DNA from: Candidatus Eiseniibacteriota bacterium
GTDB lineage: Bacteria > Orphanbacterota > Orphanbacteria > Orphanbacterales > Orphanbacteraceae
NCBI GenBank assembly: GCA_024276995.1
Contig: JAJRWB010000045.1
Coordinates: 1-56,397, forward strand
Reading direction: 5' to 3'
DNA length: 56,397 nt
Shown: positions 8,103 through 18,087 of the stretch, in pieces
Layout of the letters: every line of letters starts with the position of its first letter
How positions within the stretch are numbered: the stretch's first letter is position 1
Notes under the pieces: generated by a model
Database searches by the model: none
What the model was told of the DNA's origin: nothing
What the model saw: only the letters and a program-made list of their open reading frames with translations
Made by a program: the position numbers and the translations under genes

Positions 8103-9428
8103 CTATCGGCGGCCCCTCATGCGGCCCTTCTTCATGAACCCGTCGTAGTGGCGCATCAGCAGGTGCGATTCGATCTGCTGCAGCGTGTCGAGCGCCACGC
8201 CCACCACGATGAGAAGTCCCGTGCCGCCGAAAAAGAAAGGTACGTTGAACTGGCGGATCAGGAAGAACGGCAGGATCGCGATGATGGCGAGAAAAATACC
8301 GCCCGGCAGCGTGACCCGGGTGAGAATCCTGTCGATATACTCCGCCGTGCGCTTGCCCGGCCGGATCCCGGGAATGAACCCGCCGTACTTGCGCATGTTG
8401 TCCGCCAGGTCGGCGGGGTTGAAGATGATCGCCGTGTAGAAATAGGAGAAAAAGATGATGATCAACGAATAAACGATGTTGTAGAGCCATCCGCCCGGCG
8501 CGAGAAGTCCTACGATGCTCTGCATCACTTCGCTGTTCGGCGCGAAGAGCGTGGCGATCGTCGACGGGAACATAATCAGCGACTGGGCGAAGATGATCGG
8601 GATCACACCCGCCGTGTTCACGCGGAGAGGAATGTGAGTGCTCTGCCCGCCGTACACCTTCCTGCCCACGATCCGCTTGGCGTACTGCACCGGAATCCGC
8701 CGCTGTCCCTGGGTGATCATGATCACCCCCGCGATGATTCCCACCATGATCGCCAGCACGAAGAGAAGGAGGAACGGTGACAGCGTACCGGCGCGCAGCA
8801 CCTGCACCGTGTTCAGGAACTGCGACGGGTAGCGCGCCACGATCCCGATGAAGATGATCAGCGAAATCCCGTTGCCGATCCCCCGCTCGGTGATCTGCTC
8901 TCCCAGCCACATGACGAACACCGTTCCCGCCACGAGGGTCAGCATCGTCATCAGGCGGAAGCCGAGTCCCGTGGCCGGCTCGATCCCCGGCACCGCGGCG
9001 GCCGCCTGGATCTGGATGCTCTCGAGGAAGATCGAAATCCCGAAGCCCTGGATCACGGCGAGAAGCACCGTTCCGTAACGGGTGTACTGGGTGATCTTCT
9101 TCCGGCCCTCTTCCCCCTCCTTCTGCAACTTCTCGAAGTAGGGAACCACCGCCGTGAGAAGCTGGAAGATGATCGATGCGCTGATGTACGGCATGATGCC
9201 GAGGGCGAAGATCGTTGCCTTCGATAGGTTGCCGCCGGCGAACAGGTCATACAGGCCGAAGAGGGTTCCCGCATTCTGCTTGAAGAAGTGCTGGAGCGCC
9301 GCCGTGTCGACACCGGGCGTCGGAATGTGGCCGCCGAGGCGATAGACGATCAGAAGCCCCAGGGTGAACAGGATCCGTTTCCGAAGCTCCGGGATCTTGA
9401 ATATATTTTGAATTTTATCGACGATCAT
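8103..9428 (-). CDS. secY: Preprotein translocase subunit SecY
   Basis: The 441-residue product forms the inner-membrane protein-conducting channel with SecE (33813-34013) and SecG. It shows the family start (IFKIPELRKRILFTLGLL), the GHIPTPGVD plug-region entry, about ten hydrophobic segments, and the C-terminal cytoplasmic loop GIRPGKRTAEYIDRILTRVT used by SecA and the ribosome. The start is ATG 9428, 25 bp after rplO. Confidence 0.98.
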   Translation of the reverse strand: MIVDKIQNIFKIPELRKRILFTLGLLIVYRLGGHIPTPGVDTAALQHFFKQNAGTLFGLYDLFAGGNLSKATIFALGIMPYISASIIFQLLTAVVPYFEKLQKEGEEGRKKITQYTRYGTVLLAVIQGFGISIFLESIQIQAAAAVPGIEPATGLGFRLMTMLTLVAGTVFVMWLGEQITERGIGNGISLIIFIGIVARYPSQFLNTVQVLRAGTLSPFLLLFVLAIMVGIIAGVIMITQGQRRIPVQYAKRIVGRKVYGGQSTHIPLRVNTAGVIPIIFAQSLIMFPSTIATLFAPNSEVMQSIVGLLAPGGWLYNIVYSLIIIFFSYFYTAIIFNPADLADNMRKYGGFIPGIRPGKRTAEYIDRILTRVTLPGGIFLAIIAILPFFLIRQFNVPFFFGGTGLLIVVGVALDTLQQIESHLLMRHYDGFMKKGRMRGRR

Positions 9429-9453
9429 CAGGTACCTTTCGTGCCCGCGGCCG

Positions 9454-9903
9454 CTATGACGGCAGCTTTACCGATCCTCCGGCGGCTTCGATTTTCTCTT
9501 TCGCCTTTTCGCTCGCCGCGTGAACCGTGACGTGGAACGCCCCCGACACGTCGCCGTTCGCCAGGAGCTTGACCCGTTTCCCGGCGTTGCGTATGAGGCC
9601 GTTCGCCTTCAGCACCTCGGGGGTGATTTCGGCCGCGCCCTCGCATTTCGCCAGATCCTCGACATTCACGATCTGCCATTCCTTCTTGAAACGGTTCTTG
9701 AACCCGCGTTTCGGGATGCGCCTTTGAAGGGGCATCTGGCCCCCTTCGAACCAGGGGCGCACCTTCCCGACCCCCCGGGAGCGCTGCCCGCCGTGTCCCT
9801 TTCCGCAGGTCTTGCCGTTTCCGCTCCCCTGTCCCCGGCCGACGCGGTTCCGATTCTTCACCGCGCCCGGATTGGGAGAGAGGTTGTTCAGCTTCAACGC
9901 CAT
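9454..9903 (-). CDS. rplO: Ribosomal protein uL15
   Basis: The 149-residue product has the Gly/Arg-rich N-terminal extension typical of uL15 (GRGQGSGNGKTCGKGHGGQR) and the FEGGQMPLQRRIPKRGF motif that threads into 23S rRNA. The ATG is at 9903, 6 bp after rpmD. The order rpmD-rplO-secY is the standard spc arrangement. Confidence 0.97.
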   Translation of the reverse strand: MALKLNNLSPNPGAVKNRNRVGRGQGSGNGKTCGKGHGGQRSRGVGKVRPWFEGGQMPLQRRIPKRGFKNRFKKEWQIVNVEDLAKCEGAAEITPEVLKANGLIRNAGKRVKLLANGDVSGAFHVTVHAASEKAKEKIEAAGGSVKLPS

Positions 9904-9909
9904 GACTCG

Positions 9910-10092
9910 TCAAGCCTCCTCGACACGGAGCAGATGCGAGATCTTGTTGATCATGCCGCGGATCTGCGGAGTGTCGTTATGTTCCACCGTCTGGTTCATC
10001 CTGCGAATCCCCAGCGTCCGAAGAGTGATTTTCTGTACCTTCTGCCGCCCGATCGCCGACCGGACCTGCGTAATTTTAAGCTTCTTCGACAT
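9910..10092 (-). CDS. rpmD: Ribosomal protein uL30
   Basis: The 60-residue product starts [15 protein letters not shown] and has the family [13 protein letters not shown] motif and the helix that binds domain II of 23S rRNA. I chose ATG 10092, matching homologue length; an ATG three codons earlier is possible. The start lies 17 bp inside the end of rpsE, in another frame, suggesting translational coupling. Confidence 0.95.
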   Translation of the reverse strand: MSKKLKITQVRSAIGRQKVQKITLRTLGIRRMNQTVEHNDTPQIRGMINKISHLLRVEEA

Positions 10093-10675
10093 CGCTCTCA
10101 ACCACCTCCGCCTGCCGCGGTTCCATGCCGGCCGGCTCCGGCTCCTCCATGCCGAACAACTCCCGCACCGACATCCCGCGGCTGTGCGCCACCTGGGAAG
10201 CCTTGCGAAGCCTGTTCAATCCGTCCATCGTCGCATGCACCACGTTGTGCGGATTGTTCGTCCCGATGCACTTGGTCAGCACGTTCTTGACGCCCGCCAC
10301 CTCGAGGATCGCCCGGACCGGGCCGCCGGCGATCACGCCGGTACCTTCCGATGCCGGCTTCATCCAGACCCGGCCCGCGTTGAACCGGCCCACGATTTCG
10401 TGAGGAAGCGTCGTGCCGAGGAGGGGCACTCGCTTCATCGCCTTGCGGGCGACCTCGTTCCCCTTCCGGATCGCCTCGGCCACTTCCCGCGCCTTACCGA
10501 GACCGGTGCCCACTTTCCCTTTTCCGTCACCCACCGCCACGAGCGCCGTGAAACCGAACCGCCGGCCGCCCTTGACCACCTTCGCCACGCGATTGATATA
10601 GATCACCCGCTCCTGGAAGTCGTCTTCTTTCCTGTCGCCGCGGCCGCCGAACGACCTGTGTCTGTATAGCTTCAT
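10076..10675 (-). CDS. rpsE: Ribosomal protein uS5
   Basis: The 199-residue product carries the S5 dsRNA-binding N-terminal domain ([20 protein letters not shown]) and the S5-type C-terminal domain ([20 protein letters not shown]). A Pro/Glu-rich acidic tail of about 25 residues after ELFGMEE exceeds the usual length (about 166 residues in E. coli). S5 lies on the back of the 30S subunit and affects fidelity. The ATG shares one base with the rplR stop codon (TGATG). Confidence 0.97.
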   Translation of the reverse strand: MKLYRHRSFGGRGDRKEDDFQERVIYINRVAKVVKGGRRFGFTALVAVGDGKGKVGTGLGKAREVAEAIRKGNEVARKAMKRVPLLGTTLPHEIVGRFNAGRVWMKPASEGTGVIAGGPVRAILEVAGVKNVLTKCIGTNNPHNVVHATMDGLNRLRKASQVAHSRGMSVRELFGMEEPEPAGMEPRQAEVVESDVEEA

Positions 10676-11049
10676 CAGAACTCGAGTCCTTCCTCGCGCG
10701 CGGCCTCCGCAAGCGCGCGAACCCTCCCATGGTAGTTATTGCCGCCGCGATCGAAGCGGATCGTGGTGATCCCCTTCTCTTTCGCCTTCTGCGCCAGGAG
10801 CTTTCCGAGGAGTGTGCTCTTCGCCGTCTTCCCCTTCAGCTCCGCGGCCTGGCCGGCGAACTCCTTCGACGCCGTGGTGAGGGAACAGAGGGTGACGCCG
10901 CTCGTGTCGTCGATGATCTGCGCGCTCAAATGCTTCAGACTGCGATAAACGCACAGCCTCGGCCGCGCCGCGTCGCCGAGTACCTTCTTGTGGACGCGCA
11001 GCTTCCGCCTCCGCCGTCCGAGTGTCTTCTTGCTCGTGTACCTGCCCAT
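10675..11049 (-). CDS. rplR: Ribosomal protein uL18
   Basis: The 124-residue product binds 5S rRNA at the central protuberance. It shows the family pattern [52 protein letters not shown] and the C-terminal GLEF. The ATG is at 11049, 22 bp after rplF; it overlaps the start of rpsE by one base. Confidence 0.97.
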   Translation of the reverse strand: MGRYTSKKTLGRRRRKLRVHKKVLGDAARPRLCVYRSLKHLSAQIIDDTSGVTLCSLTTASKEFAGQAAELKGKTAKSTLLGKLLAQKAKEKGITTIRFDRGGNNYHGRVRALAEAAREEGLEF

Positions 11050-11071
11050 GGGAATCCTCGCTGTCCGGGCG

Positions 11072-11605
11072 TTAGGCCGTCGCCTTCCCGGCCTTCCGTT
11101 TGATCACTTCCTCCAGATATTTCACACCCTTGCCATTGTACGGCTCGGGCTTGCGGAATGACCGGATCTTCGCGGCCACTTCGCCGACGATCTTCTTGTC
11201 CGTACCGGTGACGTGCACCTTGTTCCCCGCGACCTTGATCTCCACTTCCGGCGGGAACTCGTACGGTATGGGGAACGCATAGCCCAGTGAGAGGGTAAGG
11301 ACTTTGCCGTCCAGCTGGGCGCGGTAACCGACGCCGTTCACCTCAAGCACCCGCTCGAACCCTTTCGTGACGCCCTCGATCAGGTTGGACACCAGCGTCC
11401 GGGTCAGTCCGTGGAGCGACCGGTGAAGGCGCTCGTCAGATGGGCGATTCACGTGAACCGCGCCGTCTTTCAGTTCCACGAGCATATCGCTGTGGTATTT
11501 GAACGATTCCGTTCCCTTCGGCCCCCTGGCCTGCACCACGCCGTCGTGGACGGTCACTTCGACACCGTCGGGCACCGGCACGGGGATTTTCCCAATTCGG
11601 GACAT
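11072..11605 (-). CDS. rplF: Ribosomal protein uL6
   Basis: The 177-residue product has the two repeated L6 domains, beginning SRIGKIPVPVPDGVEVTVHD, and the conserved C-terminal PEPYNGKGVKY motif contacting the sarcin-ricin loop. It lies near the factor-binding site used by EF-Tu and EF-G. The ATG is at 11605, between rpsH and rplR in standard order. Confidence 0.98.
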   Translation of the reverse strand: MSRIGKIPVPVPDGVEVTVHDGVVQARGPKGTESFKYHSDMLVELKDGAVHVNRPSDERLHRSLHGLTRTLVSNLIEGVTKGFERVLEVNGVGYRAQLDGKVLTLSLGYAFPIPYEFPPEVEIKVAGNKVHVTGTDKKIVGEVAAKIRSFRKPEPYNGKGVKYLEEVIKRKAGKATA

Positions 11606-11625
11606 GGCTTCCTCCGATTCACCCG

Positions 11626-12024
11626 CTACCAGAGGTAGCAGAGCACCTCGCCGCCGACCTGTTCCCTCCGCGCTTCCTTGTAGGTGAGCACGCCTCTTGG
11701 CGTCGACAAGATGGCGGTTCCGATTCCGCCGTACACGCGGGGAATCTCCGCCTTGCCCACGTACTTGCGAAGGCCCGGCTTGCTGATCCGCTTGATTCCC
11801 GTGATCAGCGGCGTGCCTTCGACGTCGTAGCGCAGGTAAACGCGAATGGTTCCCTGGCAGCCGTCATCAAGAACCTTGTACCGGGCGATGAATTTCTCCC
11901 GGACCATGGCCTTGACCATTTCCAGTTTCACTTTCGACTTCGGGATGTCGACGCGGTTATGCTTCGCGTTTTTCGCGTTCCGAATCCGCGTCAGCAGATC
12001 CGCAATCGGATCCGACATGGACAT
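11626..12024 (-). CDS. rpsH: Ribosomal protein uS8
   Basis: The 132-residue product begins MSMSDPIADLLTRIRNAKNA and contains the C-terminal STPRGVLTYKEARREQVGGE rRNA-binding motif. S8 is a primary 16S-binding protein and, in E. coli, the translational repressor of the spc operon. ATG 12024 is preferred over the internal ATG because AAGGAG lies 7 bases upstream. Confidence 0.97.
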   Translation of the reverse strand: MSMSDPIADLLTRIRNAKNAKHNRVDIPKSKVKLEMVKAMVREKFIARYKVLDDGCQGTIRVYLRYDVEGTPLITGIKRISKPGLRKYVGKAEIPRVYGGIGTAILSTPRGVLTYKEARREQVGGEVLCYLW

Positions 12025-12057
12025 ACTCTAGCTCCTTGCTGTCCGGAAGGCCCCGGT

Positions 12058-12243
12058 CTACCAACTCGACTTCAACACGCCCGGAACGAGGCCGCGGTGG
12101 GCCAGTTCCCGCAGGCAAATCCTGCAGATCCCGAACTTCCTGAGAAAACCCCGCGCCCGTCCGCAACGGTGACAGCGGTTGTATTTCCTCACCTTGAACT
12201 TCGGTTCCCGATTGGCCTTCTCGATTAGCGCTTTCTTCGCCAA
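12058..12243 (-). CDS. rpsN: Ribosomal protein uS14, zinc-binding type
   Basis: The 61-residue short form carries two CxxC pairs (CHRCGRARG and CRICLRE) and so is the zinc-binding type Z. The start is TTG 12243 ([20 protein letters not shown]). S14 sits in the 30S head. Order rplE-rpsN-rpsH is standard. No zinc-independent paralog is present in the window. Confidence 0.97.
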   Translation of the reverse strand: MAKKALIEKANREPKFKVRKYNRCHRCGRARGFLRKFGICRICLRELAHRGLVPGVLKSSW

Positions 12244-12259
12244 CCAAAAGCTCCTTTCC

Positions 12260-12796
12260 CTATTTCCGCTTGAACGGCATTCCCAGAAGGGCGAGCAGCG
12301 CCTGCGCTTCCTCGTCCGTCTTCGCCGTGGTGACCACGGAAATATCCATTCCCTGGATCTTCGCTACCTTGTCGTAATCGATTTCGGGGAACACCGTCTG
12401 CTCCTCGATGCCGAGCGTGTAGTTCCCGTGGCCGTCGAACGATTTCGTCGGCACTCCGCGGAAGTCGCGGATCCTTGGGATCGCCACATTCACCAGGCGG
12501 CTGAAAAAATCCCACATCCGCTTTCCGCGGAGCGTCACGGCGCAGCCCACCGGCATCTGCTCGCGGATCTTGAAATTCGCGATCGCCTTCCGGGCGCGGC
12601 GCACGTTCGGCCGCTGCCCGGAGATGATGGCGAGATCTTTCATGAGGGCATCAAGCATCTTCGCGTCCGAAGGCGCCTCCTTGACCCCCATGTTCACTAC
12701 GATCTTCTTCAGCGTCGGGACGCTCATAGGGTTCTTATACCCGAACTTCTTGATCATCTCCGGCTTGACGTTACTCTCGTAGGTTTGCTTCAGCAT
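12260..12796 (-). CDS. rplE: Ribosomal protein uL5
   Basis: The 178-residue product has the L5 motifs [35 protein letters not shown] and [20 protein letters not shown]. It binds 5S rRNA and contacts P-site tRNA in the central protuberance. The ATG is at 12796, and it follows rplX by 36 bp. Confidence 0.98.
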   Translation of the reverse strand: MLKQTYESNVKPEMIKKFGYKNPMSVPTLKKIVVNMGVKEAPSDAKMLDALMKDLAIISGQRPNVRRARKAIANFKIREQMPVGCAVTLRGKRMWDFFSRLVNVAIPRIRDFRGVPTKSFDGHGNYTLGIEEQTVFPEIDYDKVAKIQGMDISVVTTAKTDEEAQALLALLGMPFKRK

Positions 12797-12832
12797 TGCT
12801 GACCCTGCTTCTCCATATCCATGGTGGGGAGA

Positions 12833-13138
12833 CTACTCGATCGTGTCCCCGGTCCTATTCGCCACGCGGACCTTCTTGCCGTCCGCGAGCCTCTGGTAGC
12901 CGATCTTCGTCGGTTCGTCGTCGTACACGAGCATCACGTTCGACGCTTCGATGGGCGCTTCCTTTTCGAGAATCCCGCCCTGCTCCTGCTGACTCTTCTG
13001 CTTCGTGTGGCGCTTCACGAAGTGAACGCCCTCGACGATCACCCTGTTCCGGGCCGGGTCGACCGAGAGGATTTTCCCCGTCTTCCCCTTGTCCACGCCC
13101 GAGATGACGATGACCGTGTCGTTTTTCCGCAACTTCAT
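12833..13138 (-). CDS. rplX: Ribosomal protein uL24
   Basis: The 101-residue product has a KOW domain (LRKNDTVIVISGVDKGKTGK) and the conserved loop HTKQKSQQEQGGILEKEAPI. L24 is an assembly initiator of the 50S subunit. The ATG is at 13138, 10 bp after rplN. Confidence 0.97.
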   Translation of the reverse strand: MKLRKNDTVIVISGVDKGKTGKILSVDPARNRVIVEGVHFVKRHTKQKSQQEQGGILEKEAPIEASNVMLVYDDEPTKIGYQRLADGKKVRVANRTGDTIE

Positions 13139-13148
13139 GGCCGCTCCC

Positions 13149-13517
13149 CTAAATCACTTCGGGCGCCAGGGAGACGATGCGCATGAACGCCCGGTCGCGC
13201 AGTTCCCGCGCCACGGGACCGAAAATACGCGTTCCCCTCGGCTCCTTCTGGTCGTTGATGATCACGGCGGCGTTCTGGTCGAACCGGATGTAGGACCCAT
13301 CCTTGCGGCGGATCTCCTTCTTGGTGCGAACAATGACCGCCTTCACCACGTCGCCCTTCTTCACCTGGGCGCCGGGCATGGCGTCTTTCACCGCGCAGAC
13401 GACGATGTCGCCCACACTCGCATAGCGGCGCCGGGATCCACCGAGCACCTTGAAGCACATGACACGCTTCGCCCCGGAATTGTCCGCGACGTTCAGCATG
13501 GTTTGCGCCTGTACCAT
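13149..13517 (-). CDS. rplN: Ribosomal protein uL14
   Basis: The 122-residue product begins [20 protein letters not shown] and has the [20 protein letters not shown] and [10 protein letters not shown] motifs of uL14, which forms intersubunit bridges and the binding site of silencing factor RsfS. Length is exactly typical. It lies between rpsQ and rplX. Confidence 0.98.
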   Translation of the reverse strand: MVQAQTMLNVADNSGAKRVMCFKVLGGSRRRYASVGDIVVCAVKDAMPGAQVKKGDVVKAVIVRTKKEIRRKDGSYIRFDQNAAVIINDQKEPRGTRIFGPVARELRDRAFMRIVSLAPEVI

Positions 13518-13535
13518 GGCTAGCTCCTTCCCGGC

Positions 13536-13802
13536 CTACGCTTGCTCGAAGCGCTTGACGATTTCGATCAGCCGCCACCGCTTCGTCTTCGACAACGGCC
13601 TCGTTTCCATCACCTTCACCGTGTCGTTCATCCGAGCCTCGTTTTGCTCGTCGTGGACGCTGATCTTCTTCGTCGTCTTGATGATCTTCCCATAGATCGG
13701 ATGGGGCACCCGCCGCTCGATAGCGACGATCGCGGTCTTGTCCGGCTTGTCGCCGACCACCCGTCCGATCCGGACCTTTCGTCTTCCTCTTTCGTTCTCC
13801 AT
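13536..13802 (-). CDS. rpsQ: Ribosomal protein uS17
   Basis: The 88-residue product is an OB-fold 16S rRNA-binding protein ([37 protein letters not shown], and [14 protein letters not shown] at the C-terminus). The ATG is at 13802, 5 bp after rpmC, in standard S10-operon order. Confidence 0.97.
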   Translation of the reverse strand: MENERGRRKVRIGRVVGDKPDKTAIVAIERRVPHPIYGKIIKTTKKISVHDEQNEARMNDTVKVMETRPLSKTKRWRLIEIVKRFEQA

Positions 13803-13807
13803 AACGG

Positions 13808-14041
13808 CTACGCCCCTTCGCTCGTCGCTTCTTCGACGCCGAGCTTCCGGATTCCGATTTCGTCCTCCCGGAGAACCGTGTCGATCCGGGCGACTTCCTT
13901 CCGCACTGTTCTGAGGCGAAGGGGATTGTCGAGCGAGCGGGTGGCCGAAGCGAATCGCAGGTTGAACAGCTCTTCCGTCAGCTCACCGCGGCGCTGCAAC
14001 AGCTCTTCGCGGTTCATTTCTCGAAGTTTGTACGGTTTCAT
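13808..14041 (-). CDS. rpmC: Ribosomal protein uL29
   Basis: The 77-residue helical hairpin ([40 protein letters not shown]) matches uL29, near the polypeptide exit tunnel. A short acidic C-terminal tail follows the core. The ATG at 14041 lies 2 bp behind the rplP stop codon, so translation is probably coupled. Confidence 0.97.
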   Translation of the reverse strand: MKPYKLREMNREELLQRRGELTEELFNLRFASATRSLDNPLRLRTVRKEVARIDTVLREDEIGIRKLGVEEATSEGA

Positions 14042-14043
14042 GA

Positions 14044-14463
14044 TTACTCCGCCAGGTCTACGCGCGCCAGGAACTGCGTCTTCACCGGCAGTTTCGCCGA
14101 GGCGAGCTTCATCGCCGCCTGGGCGAGTTCCTTCGACACGCCTTCGATTTCAAACATCACCCTGCCCGGCTTCACAAGGGCGACCCAGCTTTCCGGGTTT
14201 CCCTTTCCCTTCCCCATGCGGGTTTCCGCCGGCTTCTGCGTCAGCGGCTTGTCCGGGAAGATCCGGATCCAAATCTTTCCGCCCCTCTTCACCTTGCGCG
14301 TGAGGGCGACACGAGCCGCTTCGATCTGCCGGTTCGTGATCCACGCCGGTTCGAGAGTCTGCAGGCCGTAATCGCCGAAGCTGATCTCGTTCCCCCGGCG
14401 GGCGAGCCCCCGCATGCGGCCCCGCTGCTGTTTGCGGTGCTTGACTTTCTTCGGCATCAACAT
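14044..14463 (-). CDS. rplP: Ribosomal protein uL16
   Basis: The 139-residue product matches uL16 ([19 protein letters not shown], then the [20 protein letters not shown] loop near the peptidyl-transferase centre). ATG 14463 gives MLMPKK, parallel to E. coli MLQPKR, and GGAGG is 10 bases upstream, so it is preferred to the ATG two codons later. Confidence 0.97.
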   Translation of the reverse strand: MLMPKKVKHRKQQRGRMRGLARRGNEISFGDYGLQTLEPAWITNRQIEAARVALTRKVKRGGKIWIRIFPDKPLTQKPAETRMGKGKGNPESWVALVKPGRVMFEIEGVSKELAQAAMKLASAKLPVKTQFLARVDLAE

Positions 14464-14478
14464 GGTGCTCGCTCCTCC

Positions 14479-15234
14479 CTAGCGCCTTGGCGCGCCGTGC
14501 GGCCTCCGGCCGCCCGACCTTCCGCGGTCCCGGTCGCCGCCCCGGCGGCCTCCCGGCGTTCTCTGGCTCGCCTTGTTCGCGATCGCTTCGTTCCGCTCCG
14601 CCCTCGTCTTACCTAGAATCTCTCCCTTGAAGACCCACACCTTCACGCCGATGCAACCGAAAGTCGTGTGAGCGGTTGTCTGCGCGTAATCGATGTCGGC
14701 GCGCAGCGTGTGCAGCGGTATCCGGCCGTCCTTGTAGCTCTCGCTTCGCGACATCTCCGCGCCGCCGAGCCGGCCGCCGCACGTGACCTTGATCCCCTGG
14801 GCGCCCATCCGCATGGCGGAGGCGACCGCCTTCTTCATCACCCGGCGGAACGACATCCGTCCGACGAGCTGCTGTGCGATATGGTCGGAAATCAGCTGGG
14901 CCGATGTCTCGGCGCGATCGACTTCCTTGATGTTGATGTAGATCTCCTTGCCCGTCAGGTGCTGCAGCTCATCGCGGAGCTGATCCACTTCCTGCCCCTT
15001 CCGGCCGATCACGATCCCAGGCCGCGCCGTGTGGATCATGATGGTTACCTTCTTCGGCGCCCTGTCGATCTCCACCTTCGAAACGCCCGCCTTCTGCAGC
15101 CGCTTCTTCAGATACTTACGGATGTAAAGATCCTCTTTGAGAAGAGTGGAATACTGGCGGGTCGAAAACCAGCGAGAATCCCAGGTCTTTACGATTCCGA
15201 GCCTCAGTCCGTTCGGATGTATTTTCTGTCCCAC
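14479..15234 (-). CDS. rpsC: Ribosomal protein uS3
   Basis: The 251-residue product has the type-2 KH domain ([20 protein letters not shown]) and the C-terminal S3 domain ([20 protein letters not shown]). The last ~30 residues are Arg/Gly-rich and longer than in many homologues. S3 forms part of the mRNA entry channel. The GTG start at 15234 follows the rplV stop codon with no gap. Confidence 0.97.
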   Translation of the reverse strand: MGQKIHPNGLRLGIVKTWDSRWFSTRQYSTLLKEDLYIRKYLKKRLQKAGVSKVEIDRAPKKVTIMIHTARPGIVIGRKGQEVDQLRDELQHLTGKEIYINIKEVDRAETSAQLISDHIAQQLVGRMSFRRVMKKAVASAMRMGAQGIKVTCGGRLGGAEMSRSESYKDGRIPLHTLRADIDYAQTTAHTTFGCIGVKVWVFKGEILGKTRAERNEAIANKASQRTPGGRRGGDRDRGRSGGRRPHGAPRR

Positions 15235-15594
15235 CTACGATTCCTCCACCTGGTCAAGAGCATCCAGTACGATAGTCAGGTGGCTGGTACGATTGTTGAT
15301 CCGCGTCGCCCGCCCCATGGCGCGGGGCATGAAGCGCTTGATGATCGGTCCGCCGTCGACGTACGCCTCCTTGACGTAAAGCGTGTCGGGGTGGATCTTC
15401 ATGCTCCCTTCCCGGCTCATCGCGTTCGCGACCGCAGAGTTCAGCACCTGCGCCGTAATGCGCGCGCCCTTGGTGTGCGTCTGCTCGAGAACCTTGATCG
15501 ATTCATCCACACCGCGACCGCGAATCATATCGGCGACGAGCCTCAGCTTTCGCGGCGGGATCCTCTGGTACCTGGCCGATGCCTTGCTTTCCAT
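15235..15594 (-). CDS. rplV: Ribosomal protein uL22
   Basis: The 119-residue product shows KASARYQRIPPRKLRLVADM and the extended beta-hairpin region (PRAMGRATRINNRTSHLTIV) that lines the exit tunnel, the site of macrolide-resistance changes in other bacteria. The ATG is at 15594, 33 bp after rpsS. Confidence 0.97.
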   Translation of the reverse strand: MESKASARYQRIPPRKLRLVADMIRGRGVDESIKVLEQTHTKGARITAQVLNSAVANAMSREGSMKIHPDTLYVKEAYVDGGPIIKRFMPRAMGRATRINNRTSHLTIVLDALDQVEES

Positions 15595-15627
15595 ACCGCC
15601 AACCTCTTCTCTCGGGAGTCGCCCGGC

Positions 15628-15912
15628 TTACCGGCGTCCCTTGGCTTTATCTTTCCTGCCGGCGTGCCCGCGGAACGTCCGTGTCGGCGCGAACTCTCCG
15701 AGCTTGTGTCCCACCATATTCTCCGTGATGAACACGGGGATGAACTTGTTGCCGTTGTGGACCGCAAGCGTGTGCCCGACGAAATCGGGCGACACCGTCG
15801 ATCGACGCGACCAGGTCTTGAGGACCTGCCGGTCGCCGGACTTGTTCATTTTCTGGATCTTCTTCTCGAGGGAAGCCTCGATATACGGACCCTTTTTCAG
15901 AGAACGGGGCAT
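15628..15912 (-). CDS. rpsS: Ribosomal protein uS19
   Basis: The 94-residue product ([40 protein letters not shown], and [16 protein letters not shown]) is typical uS19 of the 30S head, contacting S13. The ATG is at 15912, 18 bp after rplB. Confidence 0.98.
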   Translation of the reverse strand: MPRSLKKGPYIEASLEKKIQKMNKSGDRQVLKTWSRRSTVSPDFVGHTLAVHNGNKFIPVFITENMVGHKLGEFAPTRTFRGHAGRKDKAKGRR

Positions 15913-15930
15913 TCTACCCTCCGTGCGGCG

Positions 15931-16761
15931 CTATTTCTTCTTCCGCCGCCTTACGATCAGATCGTTCGATTTCTTCTTCTTGCTGCGCGTCTTGTAACCC
16001 TTCGTCGGAACGCCCCACGGCGTGACCGGATGGCGGCCGCCGGAGGTCTTCCCTTCGCCGCCGCCGTGCGGGTGGTCGTGGGGGTTCATCACGACGCCCC
16101 TCACCTTGGGACGCTTGCCGAGCCAGCGCGACCGGCCCGCCTTGCCGCTCACCTGGTTCTCGTGCTCCAGGTTTCCCACCTGGCCGATGGTGGCGACACA
16201 GTCGAGGAGCACCTTGCGCACCTCGCCCGAGGGAAGGCGCAGCGTCGCGTACTTCCCTTCCTTCGCCAACAGCTGCGCGTACGCGCCCGCGCTTCGCGCC
16301 ATCTGCGCGCCCTTGCCCGGCCGCATTTCGATGTTGTGGACCTCCGTGCCGAGCGGGATCTTGCGCAACGGCATCGAATTGCCCTGGTTGATCTCGCTCG
16401 ACGGGCCGTCCTCTATCTTATCGCCCACCTTCACGCCGTGGGGCGCGATGATGTAGCGTCTTTCACCGTCGGCGTAGAGCACGAGCGCCAACCGGGCGGA
16501 GCGGTTCGGATCGTACTCGATCGCCTCCACCTTGCCCGGAACGCCCCCCTTGTTCCGGCGGAAATCGATCAGGCGGTAGCGCCGCTTATGGCCTCCGCCC
16601 CTGCGCCGGCTCGTGATCCGGCCGTGATTGTTCCTGCCGCCCGACTTCTTGAGCGGCTTCAGGAGCGATTTCTCGGGCTCCTTCTTGGTGATCTCCTTGA
16701 AATCGGAAATCGCCTTGAAGCGAAGCGTCGAAGTCGTCGGTCTGAATTTTCGAATCCCCAT
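15931..16761 (-). CDS. rplB: Ribosomal protein uL2
   Basis: The 276-residue product has the OB and SH3-like domains of uL2 and the conserved [20 protein letters not shown] segment near the peptidyl-transferase centre. The C-terminus is basic ([16 protein letters not shown]). The ATG is at 16761, between rplW and rpsS. Confidence 0.98.
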   Translation of the reverse strand: MGIRKFRPTTSTLRFKAISDFKEITKKEPEKSLLKPLKKSGGRNNHGRITSRRRGGGHKRRYRLIDFRRNKGGVPGKVEAIEYDPNRSARLALVLYADGERRYIIAPHGVKVGDKIEDGPSSEINQGNSMPLRKIPLGTEVHNIEMRPGKGAQMARSAGAYAQLLAKEGKYATLRLPSGEVRKVLLDCVATIGQVGNLEHENQVSGKAGRSRWLGKRPKVRGVVMNPHDHPHGGGEGKTSGGRHPVTPWGVPTKGYKTRSKKKKSNDLIVRRRKKK

Positions 16762-16785
16762 CGTGGACCATCCCTCGCGTTGGGC

Positions 16786-17073
16786 TTATACCTGTTCGAA
16801 AACGGGAATGCTGTCGCCCTCTTTGAGCGTCACCGCGGCGCGCTTCCGGTCGGGGGTCTTCCCCGCGTGCTGGCCGCGCCGCCGCATCTTCCCTCGCGTA
16901 AACCAAGTGGTGACCTTCTCGACATGAACGTCGAAGATATCCTCCACCGCTCTTTTGATCTCGATCTTGTTCGCCGCGGATGCCACCTCGAAGACGTAAC
17001 GGTTGCTCTCTTCACGCATGTTCGACGTCTTCTCCGTCACAATGGGCCGAACGATGATCTCTCTCGACTCCAT
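16786..17073 (-). CDS. rplW: Ribosomal protein uL23
   Basis: The 95-residue product (MESREIIVRPIVTEKTSNMR, VASAANKIEIKRAVEDIFDV) is uL23 at the tunnel exit, the docking site of trigger factor and SRP. ATG 17073 is chosen because homology begins there; the frame stays open upstream but overlaps rplD. It follows the rplD stop codon by 4 bp. Confidence 0.97.
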   Translation of the reverse strand: MESREIIVRPIVTEKTSNMREESNRYVFEVASAANKIEIKRAVEDIFDVHVEKVTTWFTRGKMRRRGQHAGKTPDRKRAAVTLKEGDSIPVFEQV

Positions 17074-17077
17074 CGTC

Positions 17078-17704
17078 TTACTCCGTCTCCTCGAACACCT
17101 TGAGCGCCTCGGTGGTAAAAACCACGCGATCCACATTCAGCGCGTCGTACGTGTTCAGGTTCGTGTTCGTCGTCACATAGAGGCGGGAAAGGTTCCGCGC
17201 CGAAAGGAACACGTTCTCGTCGTATTTTTCGATCACCAGGAGGCACTTTTGCCCCTCCGGCGCGAGGGCGCGCCACAGCTCGGCGTACACCTTCGTCTTC
17301 GGCTCCTCCACGGCGGGATAGCTTTCGATCACGGCGATCGCTCCGTGGCGCGCCTTGTCGGAAAGCACCGAACGGAGCGCCAGGCGCCGGATCTTCTTCG
17401 GCACGGTCACCGAGAAATCGCGCGGCCGCGGCCCGAAGATCCGGCCGCCGCCCACCCACAACGGGGACTTGTTCGAACCGGAACGCGCCCGGCCGGTCCC
17501 CTTCTGGCGCCACGGCTTCGTAGTGGTGCCCCGCACTTCGCCGCGGGTCTTGGCGGAGGATGTTCCCTGCCGCTGGTTGCGCAGGATCCCCTTGATCGTC
17601 TCGTAAACGGCCTGCTTGTTCGGCGTCACGCCGAAAACCGAATCGGGAAGGTTGACCCTGCCCTTTTCCGAGCCGTCCCGGTTCTGCAGTACTGCCTCGG
17701 CCAT
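17078..17704 (-). CDS. rplD: Ribosomal protein uL4
   Basis: The 208-residue product has the long tunnel loop (TRGEVRGTTTKPWRQKGTGR, ARSGSNKSPLWVGGGRIFGP) and the globular domain (KKIRRLALRSVLSDKAR) of uL4. The E. coli homologue represses the S10 operon. ATG 17704 has GGGAGAGG just upstream. The gene starts 19 bp after the rpsJ stop codon, so the rplC gene that normally separates them is absent. The frame stays open upstream, but that part lies inside rpsJ and the EF-Tu paralog in other frames. Confidence 0.97.
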   Translation of the reverse strand: MAEAVLQNRDGSEKGRVNLPDSVFGVTPNKQAVYETIKGILRNQRQGTSSAKTRGEVRGTTTKPWRQKGTGRARSGSNKSPLWVGGGRIFGPRPRDFSVTVPKKIRRLALRSVLSDKARHGAIAVIESYPAVEEPKTKVYAELWRALAPEGQKCLLVIEKYDENVFLSARNLSRLYVTTNTNLNTYDALNVDRVVFTTEALKVFEETE

Positions 17705-17723
17705 CGTAATCCTCTCCCGATCC

Positions 17724-18032
<309 letters not shown>

Positions 18033-18087
18033 AACTCCTGCCTCCGCGGCGCACCGCGCCGCCTGTCGACCGTTGCGGAACGGCTCT

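Noticed and set aside
14668-17103. 811-codon open frame on the plus strand
   Set aside because: It crosses rpsC to rplW in antisense and has no homology by eye.
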